From contig CAWHTX010000008.1 in NCBI GenBank assembly GCA_963832355.1, forward strand, positions 186,001 through 250,000: a stretch of 64,000 bases of DNA, written 5' to 3'. Below the pieces are notes generated by a model that was not told the origin of the DNA, ran no database searches, and worked only from the letters and a program-made list of their open reading frames with translations. Each line of letters begins with the position of its first letter. Positions within the stretch are counted from its first letter, which is position 1. This DNA is from DATFVA01 sp963832355 (GTDB lineage: Bacteria > Bacteroidota > Ignavibacteria > Ignavibacteriales > Ignavibacteriaceae). This document shows positions 34,972-44,908 of this stretch, one piece after another. Made by a program: the position numbers and the translations under genes.

Positions 34972-36032
34972 AATTAAAGAATGATCTGTTTCTGAGAGCA
35001 TGTAAAAGAGAACCCGTTGAAAGAACGCCGGTCTGGATTATGCGCCAGGCAGGAAGATATCTGCCGGAATACCGTGCTGTAAGAGAGAAAGCAGATTTCC
35101 TTACGATGTGTAAAACGCCCGAACTAGCTGCGGAGGTTACGATCCAGCCGATAGATATAATTGGTGTTGATGCGGCAATAATTTTTTCCGATATCCTGGT
35201 TATACCCGAAGCAATGGGAATGGTACTCGAGATGCACGAGGGAAAAGGTCCTGTTTTCCATAACCCGGTAAGAGATGAAGCCGGTGCGAAAGCCCTTAAA
35301 ATAATAGAACCGGAAAAAGACTTGAAATATGTTCTTGATGCTGTTAAGCTTACAAAAAAAGAACTTGACGGCAGAGTACCGCTGATCGGTTTCAGTGGCT
35401 CGCCATGGACGCTCCTGACATATATGGTTGAAGGAAAAGGTTCAAAGAATTTTGCTCATGTAAAAAAGTTAATATATAATAATCCCCCGCTTGCTCATAA
35501 GATTCTTGAACAGATCACAGATGCTGTTGCCGAATATCTGTCGGCCAAAATTGAGGCCGGTGTTGATGCGGTTCAGATCTTTGATACCTGGGGCGGTATT
35601 CTTTCTCAACACGATTTTCAGGAGTTTTCTTTATCATATATAGAAAAAGTGATATCGAAGATAAATAAACAAAACGTACCCGTTATTGTATTTGCAAAAG
35701 GTGTTCATTTTAATCTGCAAAGTCTTGCCGGCTGCGGTGCCGATGTACTTGGGCTTGACTGGACGATGGATATTGGAGCAGTAAGGCGTGCGGTTGGTGA
35801 TAAAGTTGCACTGCAGGGTAACCTCGATCCGACAGTATTATTTGCGGAAAAAGAGGTTATACGGAGCGAGGTAAAAAGAGTACTTCAGTCATTTGGGAAT
35901 GGATCAGGACATATATTCAATCTCGGTCATGGAATACTCCCTAATATCGATCCGGAAAAGGCAAAAGCGCTGGTTCAATTTGTTAAAGAAGAGAGTAGAG
36001 TTTTTCACAGCCCCGGGGTGGAGGTAAAATAA
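34968..36032 (+). CDS. hemE: Uroporphyrinogen decarboxylase
   Basis: 354 residues. HemE removes four carboxyl groups from uroporphyrinogen III to give coproporphyrinogen III. The signature RTPVWIMRQAGRYLPEYRAV is near the N-terminus, and GFSGSPWTLLTYMVEGKGSK and FNLGHGILPNIDPE are intact. It starts with TTG (34968) overlapping the preceding TGA, the second TTG start in the operon. About 36 nt separate it from hemN, which has its own good ribosome binding site. Confidence 0.97.
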   Translation: MKLKNDLFLRACKREPVERTPVWIMRQAGRYLPEYRAVREKADFLTMCKTPELAAEVTIQPIDIIGVDAAIIFSDILVIPEAMGMVLEMHEGKGPVFHNPVRDEAGAKALKIIEPEKDLKYVLDAVKLTKKELDGRVPLIGFSGSPWTLLTYMVEGKGSKNFAHVKKLIYNNPPLAHKILEQITDAVAEYLSAKIEAGVDAVQIFDTWGGILSQHDFQEFSLSYIEKVISKINKQNVPVIVFAKGVHFNLQSLAGCGADVLGLDWTMDIGAVRRAVGDKVALQGNLDPTVLFAEKEVIRSEVKRVLQSFGNGSGHIFNLGHGILPNIDPEKAKALVQFVKEESRVFHSPGVEVK

Positions 36033-36068
36033 GAATGAGTTTTATGATGCAAACAAAGGAGAATGAAA

Positions 36069-37445
36069 ATGTTTGAGGTAGATCTAAAGAAGTTTAAGAA
36101 ATATGATAAACCGGGACCCAGGTATACGAGTTACCCCACTGCTCCTCATTTCAGTGATAGTTTCACCCAGGAAGAGTATCTGGATGAAATAATTAAAACC
36201 AATTACGGTGAGAACCTTCCGGATCTTTCCTTATACTATCACATTCCGTTCTGCGATACTTTGTGTTATTTCTGCGGATGCAATATGATTGTAACCCGCA
36301 ATCGTGATAGAGTAAACGAATACCTCAGGTATGTGAAAAAAGAAATTGATATGCTCAGGACATATATCCTGACAGACAGACAGGTGACACAACTGCACTG
36401 GGGCGGAGGAACACCGACACACCTAACTCCTGATGAAATAAATGACCTGGCATCGTACATAAATATGTCGTTTAACTTTAAGGAAGGCTCCGAGAACAGC
36501 TGCGAGATAGATCCGCGCGATCTGAAAAGAGCACACCTTGAAGCACTGCGGAATAACGGCTTTAACAGGATCAGTATGGGAGTACAGGACTTCAATGAAA
36601 AAGTTCAGAAAGCAGTTAACCGGATTCAGCCCGAGGATATTACAAGACAGACGGTTGAATGGGTGCGGGAACTCGGCTTTTCAAGCATAAATCTGGATCT
36701 TATATACGGACTTCCACATCAGACAGTTGAATCATTCAATACGACGGTTGATAAGATAATAGATATCTCTCCTGACAGGATTGCGGTTTTCAATTATGCT
36801 CATGTCCCCTGGATGAAAAAGCATATGGCTCTAATTCATCCCGAAGATATTCCTGCACCGGAAGTTAAACTTGATATATTAAAGTCAACGATTGAAAAGT
36901 TAACCGATGCGGGTTATGTGTTTATAGGAATGGACCACTTTGCCAAACCCGACGATGAACTTGCAATAGCGCTCAGAGAAAAGAAACTCTACAGGAATTT
37001 CCAGGGATACAGCACCAATGCAGGGGCTGATATGTACTCTATGGGAATCACGGCTATAAGTCAGCTTGGAAACATCTACGCTCAGAATTATAAAACAGAA
37101 CGTGAATACTTCAAGGCAATCGATGATGAAATTCTACCAGTTGCAAAAGGTTACCGGCTAACTGAAGATGACATTGTGCGCGGCTTCGTAATAATGAGAC
37201 TTATGTGCGACTTCGAACTGGATTTCAAGAAAGTTGAGAAAAAATTCGGAATAGATTTTAAGACATACTTTGCGTGGGGATTGAATAACCTGAAAGAAAT
37301 GGAAGCCGATAATCTCGTTGAAATTAAAAATGATCACCTGAAGGTTTCCGAAATGGGCAAACTTCTCATCCGCAACATTGCTATGAACTTTGACGGTTAC
37401 ATAGAACGCAAAGAAGATACAACAAAGTATTCCCGTACTGTTTGA
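36069..37445 (+). CDS. hemN: Oxygen-independent coproporphyrinogen III oxidase (radical SAM)
   Basis: 458 residues from ATG 36069; AAAGGAG lies 7 nt upstream, so this start is preferred to the ATG at 36063. The radical-SAM cluster cysteines are Cys62, Cys66 and Cys69 in YHIPFCDTLCYFCGC, with the extra Cys71 typical of true HemN rather than the related HemW. GGGTPTHL and the HemN N-terminal KYDKPGPRYTSYPTAP agree. It converts coproporphyrinogen III to protoporphyrinogen IX anaerobically, suggesting oxygen-limited growth. Last gene of the first heme block; a terminator follows. Confidence 0.97.
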   Translation: MFEVDLKKFKKYDKPGPRYTSYPTAPHFSDSFTQEEYLDEIIKTNYGENLPDLSLYYHIPFCDTLCYFCGCNMIVTRNRDRVNEYLRYVKKEIDMLRTYILTDRQVTQLHWGGGTPTHLTPDEINDLASYINMSFNFKEGSENSCEIDPRDLKRAHLEALRNNGFNRISMGVQDFNEKVQKAVNRIQPEDITRQTVEWVRELGFSSINLDLIYGLPHQTVESFNTTVDKIIDISPDRIAVFNYAHVPWMKKHMALIHPEDIPAPEVKLDILKSTIEKLTDAGYVFIGMDHFAKPDDELAIALREKKLYRNFQGYSTNAGADMYSMGITAISQLGNIYAQNYKTEREYFKAIDDEILPVAKGYRLTEDDIVRGFVIMRLMCDFELDFKKVEKKFGIDFKTYFAWGLNNLKEMEADNLVEIKNDHLKVSEMGKLLIRNIAMNFDGYIERKEDTTKYSRTV

Positions 37446-37455
37446 TCTTTACCTG

Positions 37456-37488
37456 AAACAGCCTGTTTAATTATAAACGGGCTGTTTT
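37456..37488 (+). terminator. Rho-independent terminator after hemN
   Basis: AAACAGCCTGTTTA (37456-37469) pairs with TAAACGGGCTGTTT (37474-37487), 14 bp with one T-G wobble and a short loop, and ends in TTTT. It closes the hemX-like to hemN operon. Confidence 0.85.
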
Positions 37489-37659
37489 ACTCAATATACC
37501 TCTCATTCTAATTACCGTATTCTACTTGACATTTCAGCCTAAAGTCCGTACAATTATTAAGAAATTACGGGGAAGTTTATGAAGAACATGAATATCAGGA
37601 TTTCTACCTGCTCGCCGCTCAATAGAAAGTTAGTACATTAAAAATTTAAGGGGTTTATT

Positions 37660-38874
37660 ATGAAGAGTTTTCTTTTAGCCTGCGCCATGATCTTTTCTCC
37701 CCTTTTCTACAATTCTTTAGCGCAAAATTTTTTTCCTATGAAAGTCGGAAATATATATCAGATAAAACATGTCTCTTCCTGGTCAGGACCAGGCGGCTCA
37801 GGCGGATCAGAGACAGCATTCTCATCGATCTCAGTCTCAGGTGATACCTTGATAAACGGAGAAACTTTTTATCAGTTATCCGGGGCCCCATTTGCTGAGG
37901 GATGTTGGTTCAGATATGATTTCTTAAACCAAAAATTACTGGTTAAAATTCCGGAAGAGAATAGTATCAAATTAGCAGTAGATTTTAACGCTCCGGAAGA
38001 TTCAACCTTTACCTCCTATTTGATGGGAGAGGTAGCTGTCTATACTTCTGGAGGGATTACTCCCGAAATTTTCTGGGGTGACACCCTTCAAACTTATAAG
38101 ATGACATCACTCACAGGGACCTACGATATTTTTAATTCTACTGAAGATATCGGTTTTACCTATTTTAGCTCTGCCGGAGGTGGAGGATCACTTTGGTATA
38201 GCGATGAATATACTACTGTGTCTGCCATTCTGGATTCAAATATCATACATCCGCTTATTCTAAAAATCGATTCTCTATATCCTGTTATTGACAGACCACT
38301 TAATACTTTTCCATATTTACTGAGCATTCCTTTTCATGTAACATATTATCAATTAATAAATCATTTTCAGCTTACTATGGAGATTGAGCGGGATTCAGAA
38401 ATAGTTTCTAATACAAATTATAATATTTCGTTATCAACTCCTTATATTCAAATAAATCCTCCTGATCTTCAACCCGGGGATATTATCAGGATGAAAGCAA
38501 CTATAACAGACACATCTATTTTCGATAATTCGGATGTGTATCCTGATTCAGGCTGGGTAACATTCAGGATTCTGGAACCTGTTTCTGTCCGGGAGAATAA
38601 TCCATCAGTGCTTAGATACAAACTCGAACAGAACTATCCTAATCCTTTTAATCCAGCTACGGTCATTACTTATGAAATACCCAGGCGTACCTTTGTTTCT
38701 GTTAAAGTATATGACATTCTTGGCAACGAGGCTGCTAAATTGGTGGATAAAGAGATGGCGGCCGGGAGATATGAAGTTAAATTTAATGGTGAAAAGCTGA
38801 GTTCGGGTGTTTATATATGCCGGTTTAAGGCAGATGGCTTCACTAAATCAACTAAAATGATATTAGCCAAATAA
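37660..38874 (+). CDS. Secreted protein with T9SS type A sorting domain
   Basis: 404 residues. A signal peptide of about 21 residues ends FYNSLAQ. The central region is beta-rich and not recognised; residues about 210-305 resemble an Ig-like module. The final 80 residues are a T9SS sorting domain: NYPNPFNPATVITYEIP, VKVYDILGNEAAKLVDKEM and SSGVYICRFKADG. First of three consecutive T9SS genes (gaps 10 and 13 nt), which probably form an operon. Function unknown. Confidence 0.85.
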   Translation: MKSFLLACAMIFSPLFYNSLAQNFFPMKVGNIYQIKHVSSWSGPGGSGGSETAFSSISVSGDTLINGETFYQLSGAPFAEGCWFRYDFLNQKLLVKIPEENSIKLAVDFNAPEDSTFTSYLMGEVAVYTSGGITPEIFWGDTLQTYKMTSLTGTYDIFNSTEDIGFTYFSSAGGGGSLWYSDEYTTVSAILDSNIIHPLILKIDSLYPVIDRPLNTFPYLLSIPFHVTYYQLINHFQLTMEIERDSEIVSNTNYNISLSTPYIQINPPDLQPGDIIRMKATITDTSIFDNSDVYPDSGWVTFRILEPVSVRENNPSVLRYKLEQNYPNPFNPATVITYEIPRRTFVSVKVYDILGNEAAKLVDKEMAAGRYEVKFNGEKLSSGVYICRFKADGFTKSTKMILAK

Positions 38875-38884
38875 GGGGGTAATT

Positions 38885-40120
38885 ATGATTAATAAAATAT
38901 TATCTTTTATTATTATTGCTTGCTTTGCGATATCGGCTCAGCCGGTTTCCTCACATTACTATAAACTGCTTCAAAAAGACAGTCTCTATTATCTTCTTAC
39001 CGATAAGGCTCTTTTGAAATTTTATTCTCACGGAACAAGCGGGGAATTTTACCTTACAAGATATATTGAAGGAAATTTTACTTCTTCCACAAAACTTATG
39101 CTTAACGATGATTATTTTTTTATAGGCAAGGGCGATTCTATTTTCTGTTATTCTAATACCGGAGCCTGGGATCTATCATTTAAGGATTTATTTGTTCCTG
39201 ATTATCCCGTTTCTTCGCTCTATGATTTTGGACCATACTTTTTTATTCGATCCGGAAATGCTTTTAATATCTTAAAAGTCTCAAATGATTCAGTTGTTAC
39301 GGTTGCAGACACTCTATTTGTTTATACCCCACAATCCGGAGCATTCTTTACTTACCCTCTCGTCCTTCTAAACAGAACAATATATAAATATGTCGAAGGA
39401 TTCGGTTTTTACGCTGTTGGTCAGTTTAACGGAGGTTTTACTACCGCAAGCAATACCGGTATCACGCATGACACATTAATTACGTATGTTTATTGGCTCT
39501 CACCAGATCCATGGCCCGTAGAATATAGTACACTTTACAAAAGAATCATTGAGGAGCCATCTTTCCCTGTCTATACCTTTGAAAATTGGGGGGTCAATCA
39601 GCTGCATTGCGCATTCTGTACCGGAACTCTGATTGCAAAAGAAAACCTTTATTATATGGTATGGGTAAACACCATCGTTAAAAAAAATGGGGCCCTGGCA
39701 TATTCCGTCTCTGCCTCAGATATTCCGGCTATAACTGATAATTATATTTTTTTATTGGGAGACTCAGTAAAATTTTCAAAATGGAATGCGGGCTCAACTT
39801 TCTATCCTTTTACCTGGACTGATCTGACGCATGTTAAAAATCAGGAATCTTTTCCCTCAACTTTTATCTTATATCAGAATTATCCCAACCCATTCAACCC
39901 TGTAACAAAGATAAAATTCCAGTTACCGGAGAATACCATTACAAAACTTACTGTATATGATGTATTGGGAAGGAGGATCAGAACCCTTGTAAACGAAGAA
40001 AAACCTGCAGGTATTTATGAGGTTGAGTTTGATGGAATAGCATTTCCCAGCGGCGCTTATTTTTACAGACTCAAGGCAGGGAATTACTCAGATACAAAAA
40101 AATTCATTTTGCTTAAGTAA
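38885..40120 (+). CDS. Secreted protein with T9SS type A sorting domain
   Basis: 411 residues. The signal peptide is about 18 residues (IIACFAISAQ). The body is a series of aromatic-rich beta strands of unknown fold with no recognised catalytic motif. The C-terminus is NYPNPFNPVTKIKFQLP, VYDVLGRRIRTLVNEEKPAG and SGAYFYRLKAGNYSDTKKF. GGGGG precedes the start by 5 nt. Middle gene of the three-gene T9SS set. Function unknown. Confidence 0.83.
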   Translation: MINKILSFIIIACFAISAQPVSSHYYKLLQKDSLYYLLTDKALLKFYSHGTSGEFYLTRYIEGNFTSSTKLMLNDDYFFIGKGDSIFCYSNTGAWDLSFKDLFVPDYPVSSLYDFGPYFFIRSGNAFNILKVSNDSVVTVADTLFVYTPQSGAFFTYPLVLLNRTIYKYVEGFGFYAVGQFNGGFTTASNTGITHDTLITYVYWLSPDPWPVEYSTLYKRIIEEPSFPVYTFENWGVNQLHCAFCTGTLIAKENLYYMVWVNTIVKKNGALAYSVSASDIPAITDNYIFLLGDSVKFSKWNAGSTFYPFTWTDLTHVKNQESFPSTFILYQNYPNPFNPVTKIKFQLPENTITKLTVYDVLGRRIRTLVNEEKPAGIYEVEFDGIAFPSGAYFYRLKAGNYSDTKKFILLK

Positions 40121-40133
40121 TTGGAGAAATAAA

Positions 40134-41819
40134 ATGAAGTCTATTAGTTTGCTTATAAACCTCCATAAAATGGAATCCGGCCGTTACATTAACGTAAAGA
40201 AATTTATTTTTACTAAAAAAAATCATAGGACGGGAGAGAGAAGACTTCATACGATAATATTATTATTTATGATTTTATCACAATTATCATTGGCGCAAGA
40301 CCAATGGAGGATTTTCGATTCTCACAATTCGCCGCTAATTGATAATGAGATTCTGTCATTGAAACACGATAAACACAATAATTTATGGATCGGAACAAAT
40401 CACGGTTTATTTAAATATGACGGATATCTTTGGAATCTTTACACCACGACAAATTCTGGTCTGCCATCAGATACAGTTGATCTCCTGGTTATTGACACGC
40501 ATAATAATTTATGGTTTATGGTGAATCAGTGGAACTATCCCTATTTCGTTAAATTCAATGGGGTGAATTGGACTAAGGCCGACACAAACCAGATTATTGA
40601 TTGGTGTTATAACAGAGAATTTGCAGTTGATGAAAATGAAGTAAAATGGGTTACCGGAAGTACCGGTGGAAATAGCGGGATTATTAAAATCTCCCAAGAT
40701 TCTTGTGTCGTATATTGGACACAAATACACGCACCAAATGCAACCGATTTCACCATAGATCAAAACAACGATTTCTGGTTTTCTTCTGATTGGGCGACAG
40801 GGTACACGGGGGTTGCAAAATTTGATACATCGTGGCAATATCATGTTGGATGGTCTGTCGGACTTGCTATCGATACTGTATACCAGGAAGCCTGGTCTAC
40901 ATCAGTTAGCACTTTAATCAAAATTGATTTTAACGATTTGAATTGGATTGAATCGTATACCCAGCCCCCACCATATCAACTCGATATCTGGAAATTATAT
41001 CCCGATCAAAACTATAATTTATGGAGCCATGGGCACACAGATTATAGTCCGGGCGGTATAGTAAAATTTAACAGATCAACAACCGTTTTTACCCATTATG
41101 ATAGAACAAATTCGGGTTTGCCATCGGATTCTATTTGTTCTATTGCGATTGATGATACCAATAATATCTGGATTGCAACGCTAAATAGCCTGGCTGTATT
41201 TAATGAGTCGGGAATTAAACTCTTACAATCAATTTCCAGCAGAGACACCCTCGATTTTGATACAATAGCTGTACATAATTCTCTTTCACTAAGCTACACT
41301 ATCCACAATCCTTACTCTGCTAACTTAGAAGTTAATTCTATTGATGTCACTCCCTCAGTGTTTACCAACAATGATACATTACCCATAACAATTCCTTCTG
41401 GTGGAAGTAAAGAATTTAATGTTGAATTTTCACCAGATTCGTCCATCTTGTATCAAAGCAAATTGAACCTGATAACAGAGAAAGGAGTGAAAAGTATCTG
41501 TTTGGTGGGCTGTGGCACGTTACTTTCCTCAACTGGAAACGAAGCAAGTCACCCCGGTAACTACGATCTGTTCCAGAATTATCCCAACCCGTTCAATCCC
41601 ATCACAAAAATAAAATACCAGGTTCCCGAATTAAGCAAGGTTAATCTGATTGTTTATGATGCTCTTGGAAGAGAAATTAAAACTTTGGTTAATGAAGAAA
41701 AGTCTGCTGGTGCCTATGACGTTGAGTTTGATGGTACAAATCTTCCGAGCGGAGTTTATCTCTATAGAATGGAGGCTGGCAGTTATTCTGATACAAAGAA
41801 ATTACTTTTACTGAAATAA
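40134..41819 (+). CDS. Secreted beta-propeller protein with T9SS sorting domain
   Basis: 561 residues. The hydrophobic signal core lies at about residues 40-55, ending LSQLSLAQ, after an unusually long basic n-region; a start further downstream is possible, although GGAGA precedes the ATG used. Residues 60-360 contain two-component-regulator-propeller-like repeats (DKHNNLWIGTNHGLFKYDG, THNNLWFMV, DDTNNIWIATLNSLAVFNE). A beta-sandwich module (about 365-465) and a T9SS domain (NYPNPFNPITKIKYQVP) follow. There is no kinase or membrane helix, so this is a free extracellular propeller, probably ligand-binding. Last gene of the T9SS trio. Confidence 0.85.
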   Translation: MKSISLLINLHKMESGRYINVKKFIFTKKNHRTGERRLHTIILLFMILSQLSLAQDQWRIFDSHNSPLIDNEILSLKHDKHNNLWIGTNHGLFKYDGYLWNLYTTTNSGLPSDTVDLLVIDTHNNLWFMVNQWNYPYFVKFNGVNWTKADTNQIIDWCYNREFAVDENEVKWVTGSTGGNSGIIKISQDSCVVYWTQIHAPNATDFTIDQNNDFWFSSDWATGYTGVAKFDTSWQYHVGWSVGLAIDTVYQEAWSTSVSTLIKIDFNDLNWIESYTQPPPYQLDIWKLYPDQNYNLWSHGHTDYSPGGIVKFNRSTTVFTHYDRTNSGLPSDSICSIAIDDTNNIWIATLNSLAVFNESGIKLLQSISSRDTLDFDTIAVHNSLSLSYTIHNPYSANLEVNSIDVTPSVFTNNDTLPITIPSGGSKEFNVEFSPDSSILYQSKLNLITEKGVKSICLVGCGTLLSSTGNEASHPGNYDLFQNYPNPFNPITKIKYQVPELSKVNLIVYDALGREIKTLVNEEKSAGAYDVEFDGTNLPSGVYLYRMEAGSYSDTKKLLLLK

Positions 41820-41828
41820 TGAGATTAG

Positions 41829-43040
41829 TTATTGTGCGGTATCGGTAAGCGGGTGAGAGGCAAAGAAATCGGTATAGAACCTTTCTGTGTATTGCTTTAA
41901 TAATTCCTCAACGCGGTTATGATCCGGGGAGCTGATGATCAAGCCTGCGTGATTTTTCTTTTTTATTCTCCAGACTATTTCCTTATCAACATAACCGGAA
42001 AGATCAGGCCATTCCTGTTTGGCAAGGGATATTATTATTCCTGCGTAATCGTTCTTAACCTGCGGAAGTTTATATTCTCTGATTCCAAAACCGATTTCGA
42101 TCTTCGCCCATTCTGCCCACAGGTTTATCCCTGTTGCAGCTTCTACCAGTTCTGCAATATTTGCTCCGCCTACGCGGGCTGATGTCTCAAGAAAGTAAAA
42201 GTTTCCGTCTTCTTTTGATCTGATGAATTCAGTATGTGAAACTCCTCTCACCAGGCCCATAGCTTTCATTACTTTCCTGTTTATTTCTAGCAGCTTATCC
42301 TCTTCTGGAGTGCCATGCTTTACTGTCCTGCTTCCGAATACTCTTCCTTCATGCGCTACTTCAAAAGGAGGAAGACTGTACTGACTTGCTATAGCGAATT
42401 TAACTTCCATATTGTAGATAATTGAATCGACATGATAAATATCGCCTTCAATAAACTGCTCAAGGATATAAAATGATTGTTCGTCGCCAAGTCCATTGAT
42501 GGTATGCCATAATTCCTGTACAGAATTAATCTTTTTTATTCCGTGTGCCCCTGCCTGGAGTCTTGGTTTAATCAGATAAGGAAAACGCACAGCGGCTTCA
42601 AATTCATTTATTGCCCGGTAGTTCAATACGTGAACAAATTCGGGAACAGGTATTTTCTCTTCCCTGGCCCGTGTCCGCATTGCAAGTTTATCCCTGAAGT
42701 ACCGTGCCGTTGTATCACCCATACCCGGAACACGAAGATGCTCTCTTAGTGATGCAGCCTTTTCAACATCGAAATCATCCAGTGCAACAATTCTGTTGAT
42801 CTGCTCGGTGCGGGCGAGAAAACTTACCCCGTATATTACATTCTTCATATCCCATACTTTATTTACGTCAGGGATATAAAATATCTCATCAATACTCTCT
42901 TTCGGCCATTCGGCATCTTCCAGACTTTTAGATGTAAGAAGAATAACCCGGGCCCCTTCTCTTTTACACTGACGCATGAATTCCTGCCCCTTTTCAAAGC
43001 TGGCTATACATAGGATTGTAAATTTATTGTTTTCCGCCAT
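41829..43040 (-). CDS. ATP-grasp domain ligase-like protein
   Basis: 403 residues. Order: a preATP-grasp Rossmann-like region (residues 1-100), then an ATP-grasp fold with FPYLIKPRLQAGAHGIKKI, QFIEGDIYHVDSII and the metal-binding FYFLETSARVGGANIAELVEAATGI. It resembles carbamoyl-phosphate synthase large-subunit-like or biotin-carboxylase-like enzymes, which join an acyl phosphate to an amine or similar nucleophile. The substrate cannot be told from sequence. It converges with the T9SS trio and lies about 80 nt after the M14 peptidase gene on the same strand. Confidence 0.88.
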   Translation of the reverse strand: MAENNKFTILCIASFEKGQEFMRQCKREGARVILLTSKSLEDAEWPKESIDEIFYIPDVNKVWDMKNVIYGVSFLARTEQINRIVALDDFDVEKAASLREHLRVPGMGDTTARYFRDKLAMRTRAREEKIPVPEFVHVLNYRAINEFEAAVRFPYLIKPRLQAGAHGIKKINSVQELWHTINGLGDEQSFYILEQFIEGDIYHVDSIIYNMEVKFAIASQYSLPPFEVAHEGRVFGSRTVKHGTPEEDKLLEINRKVMKAMGLVRGVSHTEFIRSKEDGNFYFLETSARVGGANIAELVEAATGINLWAEWAKIEIGFGIREYKLPQVKNDYAGIIISLAKQEWPDLSGYVDKEIVWRIKKKNHAGLIISSPDHNRVEELLKQYTERFYTDFFASHPLTDTAQ

Positions 43041-43117
43041 TTCGGGTACCGGTAAAGTTTATAAATAAAAGTGAGGTTATTGATGTGGATCTAGTTTACT
43101 ACTTCAAAACCACAGAA

Positions 43118-44818
43118 TCAATCTGCAATTTTTTCCATAAGTCTGAAAATCGGGTAAATATTTTCTCTGCGGTCAAAATAAACTGATTTTTTGTAGAAAT
43201 AATCGAGTCTTTCCAACGGATTTTGCCTGAATTCTGCATCATTTGTTAATTTGGTCTCGAACTCCCTTTTCAACCCGGGGTCATCCTTCAGCATATTTTC
43301 TGCGATAGGTTCCATAACAAAGACTTCCGCATATTCTTTTCTTTCAAAGAAAGCATTAAAGAATCCCCAGCTGACAAATGAATCCGGTGCTTCCGGTTCA
43401 AGCAGGTTTGCAATTAACCTTATCCCTCTTTGCTTAGTATTTACGACATATGTTCCTGAAGGAATTTCCATTTTTTCTGAATGGGTTTCGCATTTTACTT
43501 TAATCATTTGCCTTCCCTCATAAGGTTTTTCGGCAAATTTATACTCTGTAAAATGATATTTTTCTACTGTGAATGAACGATCAGCGTTCAGGACATCTAT
43601 TTTTAATCCGTGAAGCTTCAAAATCCTTACTATTTCTTTAAACTCGGACGGAATGAGATAAGCTGCCGGAAGCTTAACCCGTTTTGTTATTTTAACTTTA
43701 TTAAAGCAGGGTACTTTTATATCAACCGGTTTACCGGTATAGCTTTTTACCGCTGAACCGGTAACCGGACTTACTTCTCTTTTATATTCTATTCCCTTGA
43801 AATCCATCATTGTAAATTCATCTGTTCCCTGGAATACAATAGGGAAGGATGTTTTTCCGTCAGCATATCTCCTCACCGATTCTCTGTCGGCTTTACGATT
43901 TATTTCCTTCAACTCCTTATAGTTTTCACTGATAAATTGAAGGGATGATTCGACCATTGCTTTGGTAGAATAAACCCTGTTGCTGAACGGTTTTAATGAA
44001 TGTGTTTCGATTAACAGCAGAAGTCTGTTATGTAAAGCTGAATATCCGTTTGAATACATAGGTCTGGAAGTCCAGTCGCTGAATCCGTCTTCCAGTTCTT
44101 TCCCTATAAGTTCAATATATGAAGTAACTAAAAACCCTTTTTTCGTAGTTTCACTTTTCACAAAGGGAATAAATTTTTCCTGTCCCCATTTGCCCAGCGC
44201 ACCAAAAATAATTTGATGTTTCTCCATTCCATAGGTTACATGATACTGGTAATCAACACCGTTGGTTGTATGATTATCTATATAAAAATCGGGAAGCCAG
44301 GTTGAGAATAACCTGAGGAGGGCTTTCATTTCAGGTGTATCGGCCTTCATAAAGTCGCGGTTGAGGTTAAGATTCAGAGCTGTCGTTCTGAATCCCATCA
44401 TTCGCGGTCCATTCTGGTTTGGACGGTTGTAAGGACTAAGTCTTTCATGACCATCAACATTCAGGATTGGAATAAATAGTAATACCAGGTTATCCAGCAG
44501 ATCCTTTTTCTCCTTCGTTACCAGGATCTCTCTCAGGAGAAGCATCGAAGCATCCTTACCTTCTATCTCACCCGGGTGAATCCCGTTCTGAATTAATACT
44601 ATTGCCTTGCCGCTTCTCTTTGCTTTTTGAGGAGTAAAATGGTTTTCCCTGGCCACTACCAGGCATTTTATTTCCCTACCCTGGGAGGAAACTCCCATAG
44701 TAATCAGTTTTGCCATCTTAGTTTTTTCTTCAAAACGACGGAAATATGCTATCGTATCATTATAAGATGGTGATTCCATCTCCCCGGACTGTTCGAAATG
44801 TGTTACCCAGTCATTCAT
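43118..44818 (-). CDS. M14-family zinc carboxypeptidase-like protein, no signal peptide
   Basis: 566 residues. The zinc-ligand pair is in QNGIHPGEIEGKDASM (H and E), the third ligand in YIDNHTTNG, and the catalytic glutamate is probably in LLLLIETHSLKPF; the substrate-binding NLNRDFMKADTPEM is also present. The C-terminal 230 residues are an extra beta-rich region. There is no obvious signal peptide in the predicted start, so it may be cytoplasmic or the start may be further upstream. Likely a metallo-carboxypeptidase or amidase. It is divergent from hemG. Confidence 0.88.
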   Translation of the reverse strand: MNDWVTHFEQSGEMESPSYNDTIAYFRRFEEKTKMAKLITMGVSSQGREIKCLVVARENHFTPQKAKRSGKAIVLIQNGIHPGEIEGKDASMLLLREILVTKEKKDLLDNLVLLFIPILNVDGHERLSPYNRPNQNGPRMMGFRTTALNLNLNRDFMKADTPEMKALLRLFSTWLPDFYIDNHTTNGVDYQYHVTYGMEKHQIIFGALGKWGQEKFIPFVKSETTKKGFLVTSYIELIGKELEDGFSDWTSRPMYSNGYSALHNRLLLLIETHSLKPFSNRVYSTKAMVESSLQFISENYKELKEINRKADRESVRRYADGKTSFPIVFQGTDEFTMMDFKGIEYKREVSPVTGSAVKSYTGKPVDIKVPCFNKVKITKRVKLPAAYLIPSEFKEIVRILKLHGLKIDVLNADRSFTVEKYHFTEYKFAEKPYEGRQMIKVKCETHSEKMEIPSGTYVVNTKQRGIRLIANLLEPEAPDSFVSWGFFNAFFERKEYAEVFVMEPIAENMLKDDPGLKREFETKLTNDAEFRQNPLERLDYFYKKSVYFDRRENIYPIFRLMEKIAD

Positions 44819-44908
44819 TCGGTGCTTTATTTATATGTACTAAAGTTCTTATTTATTTGGTAAATTAATATAATATTTTAGAATAATTGTAATTAAAATT
44901 AGGCATAA

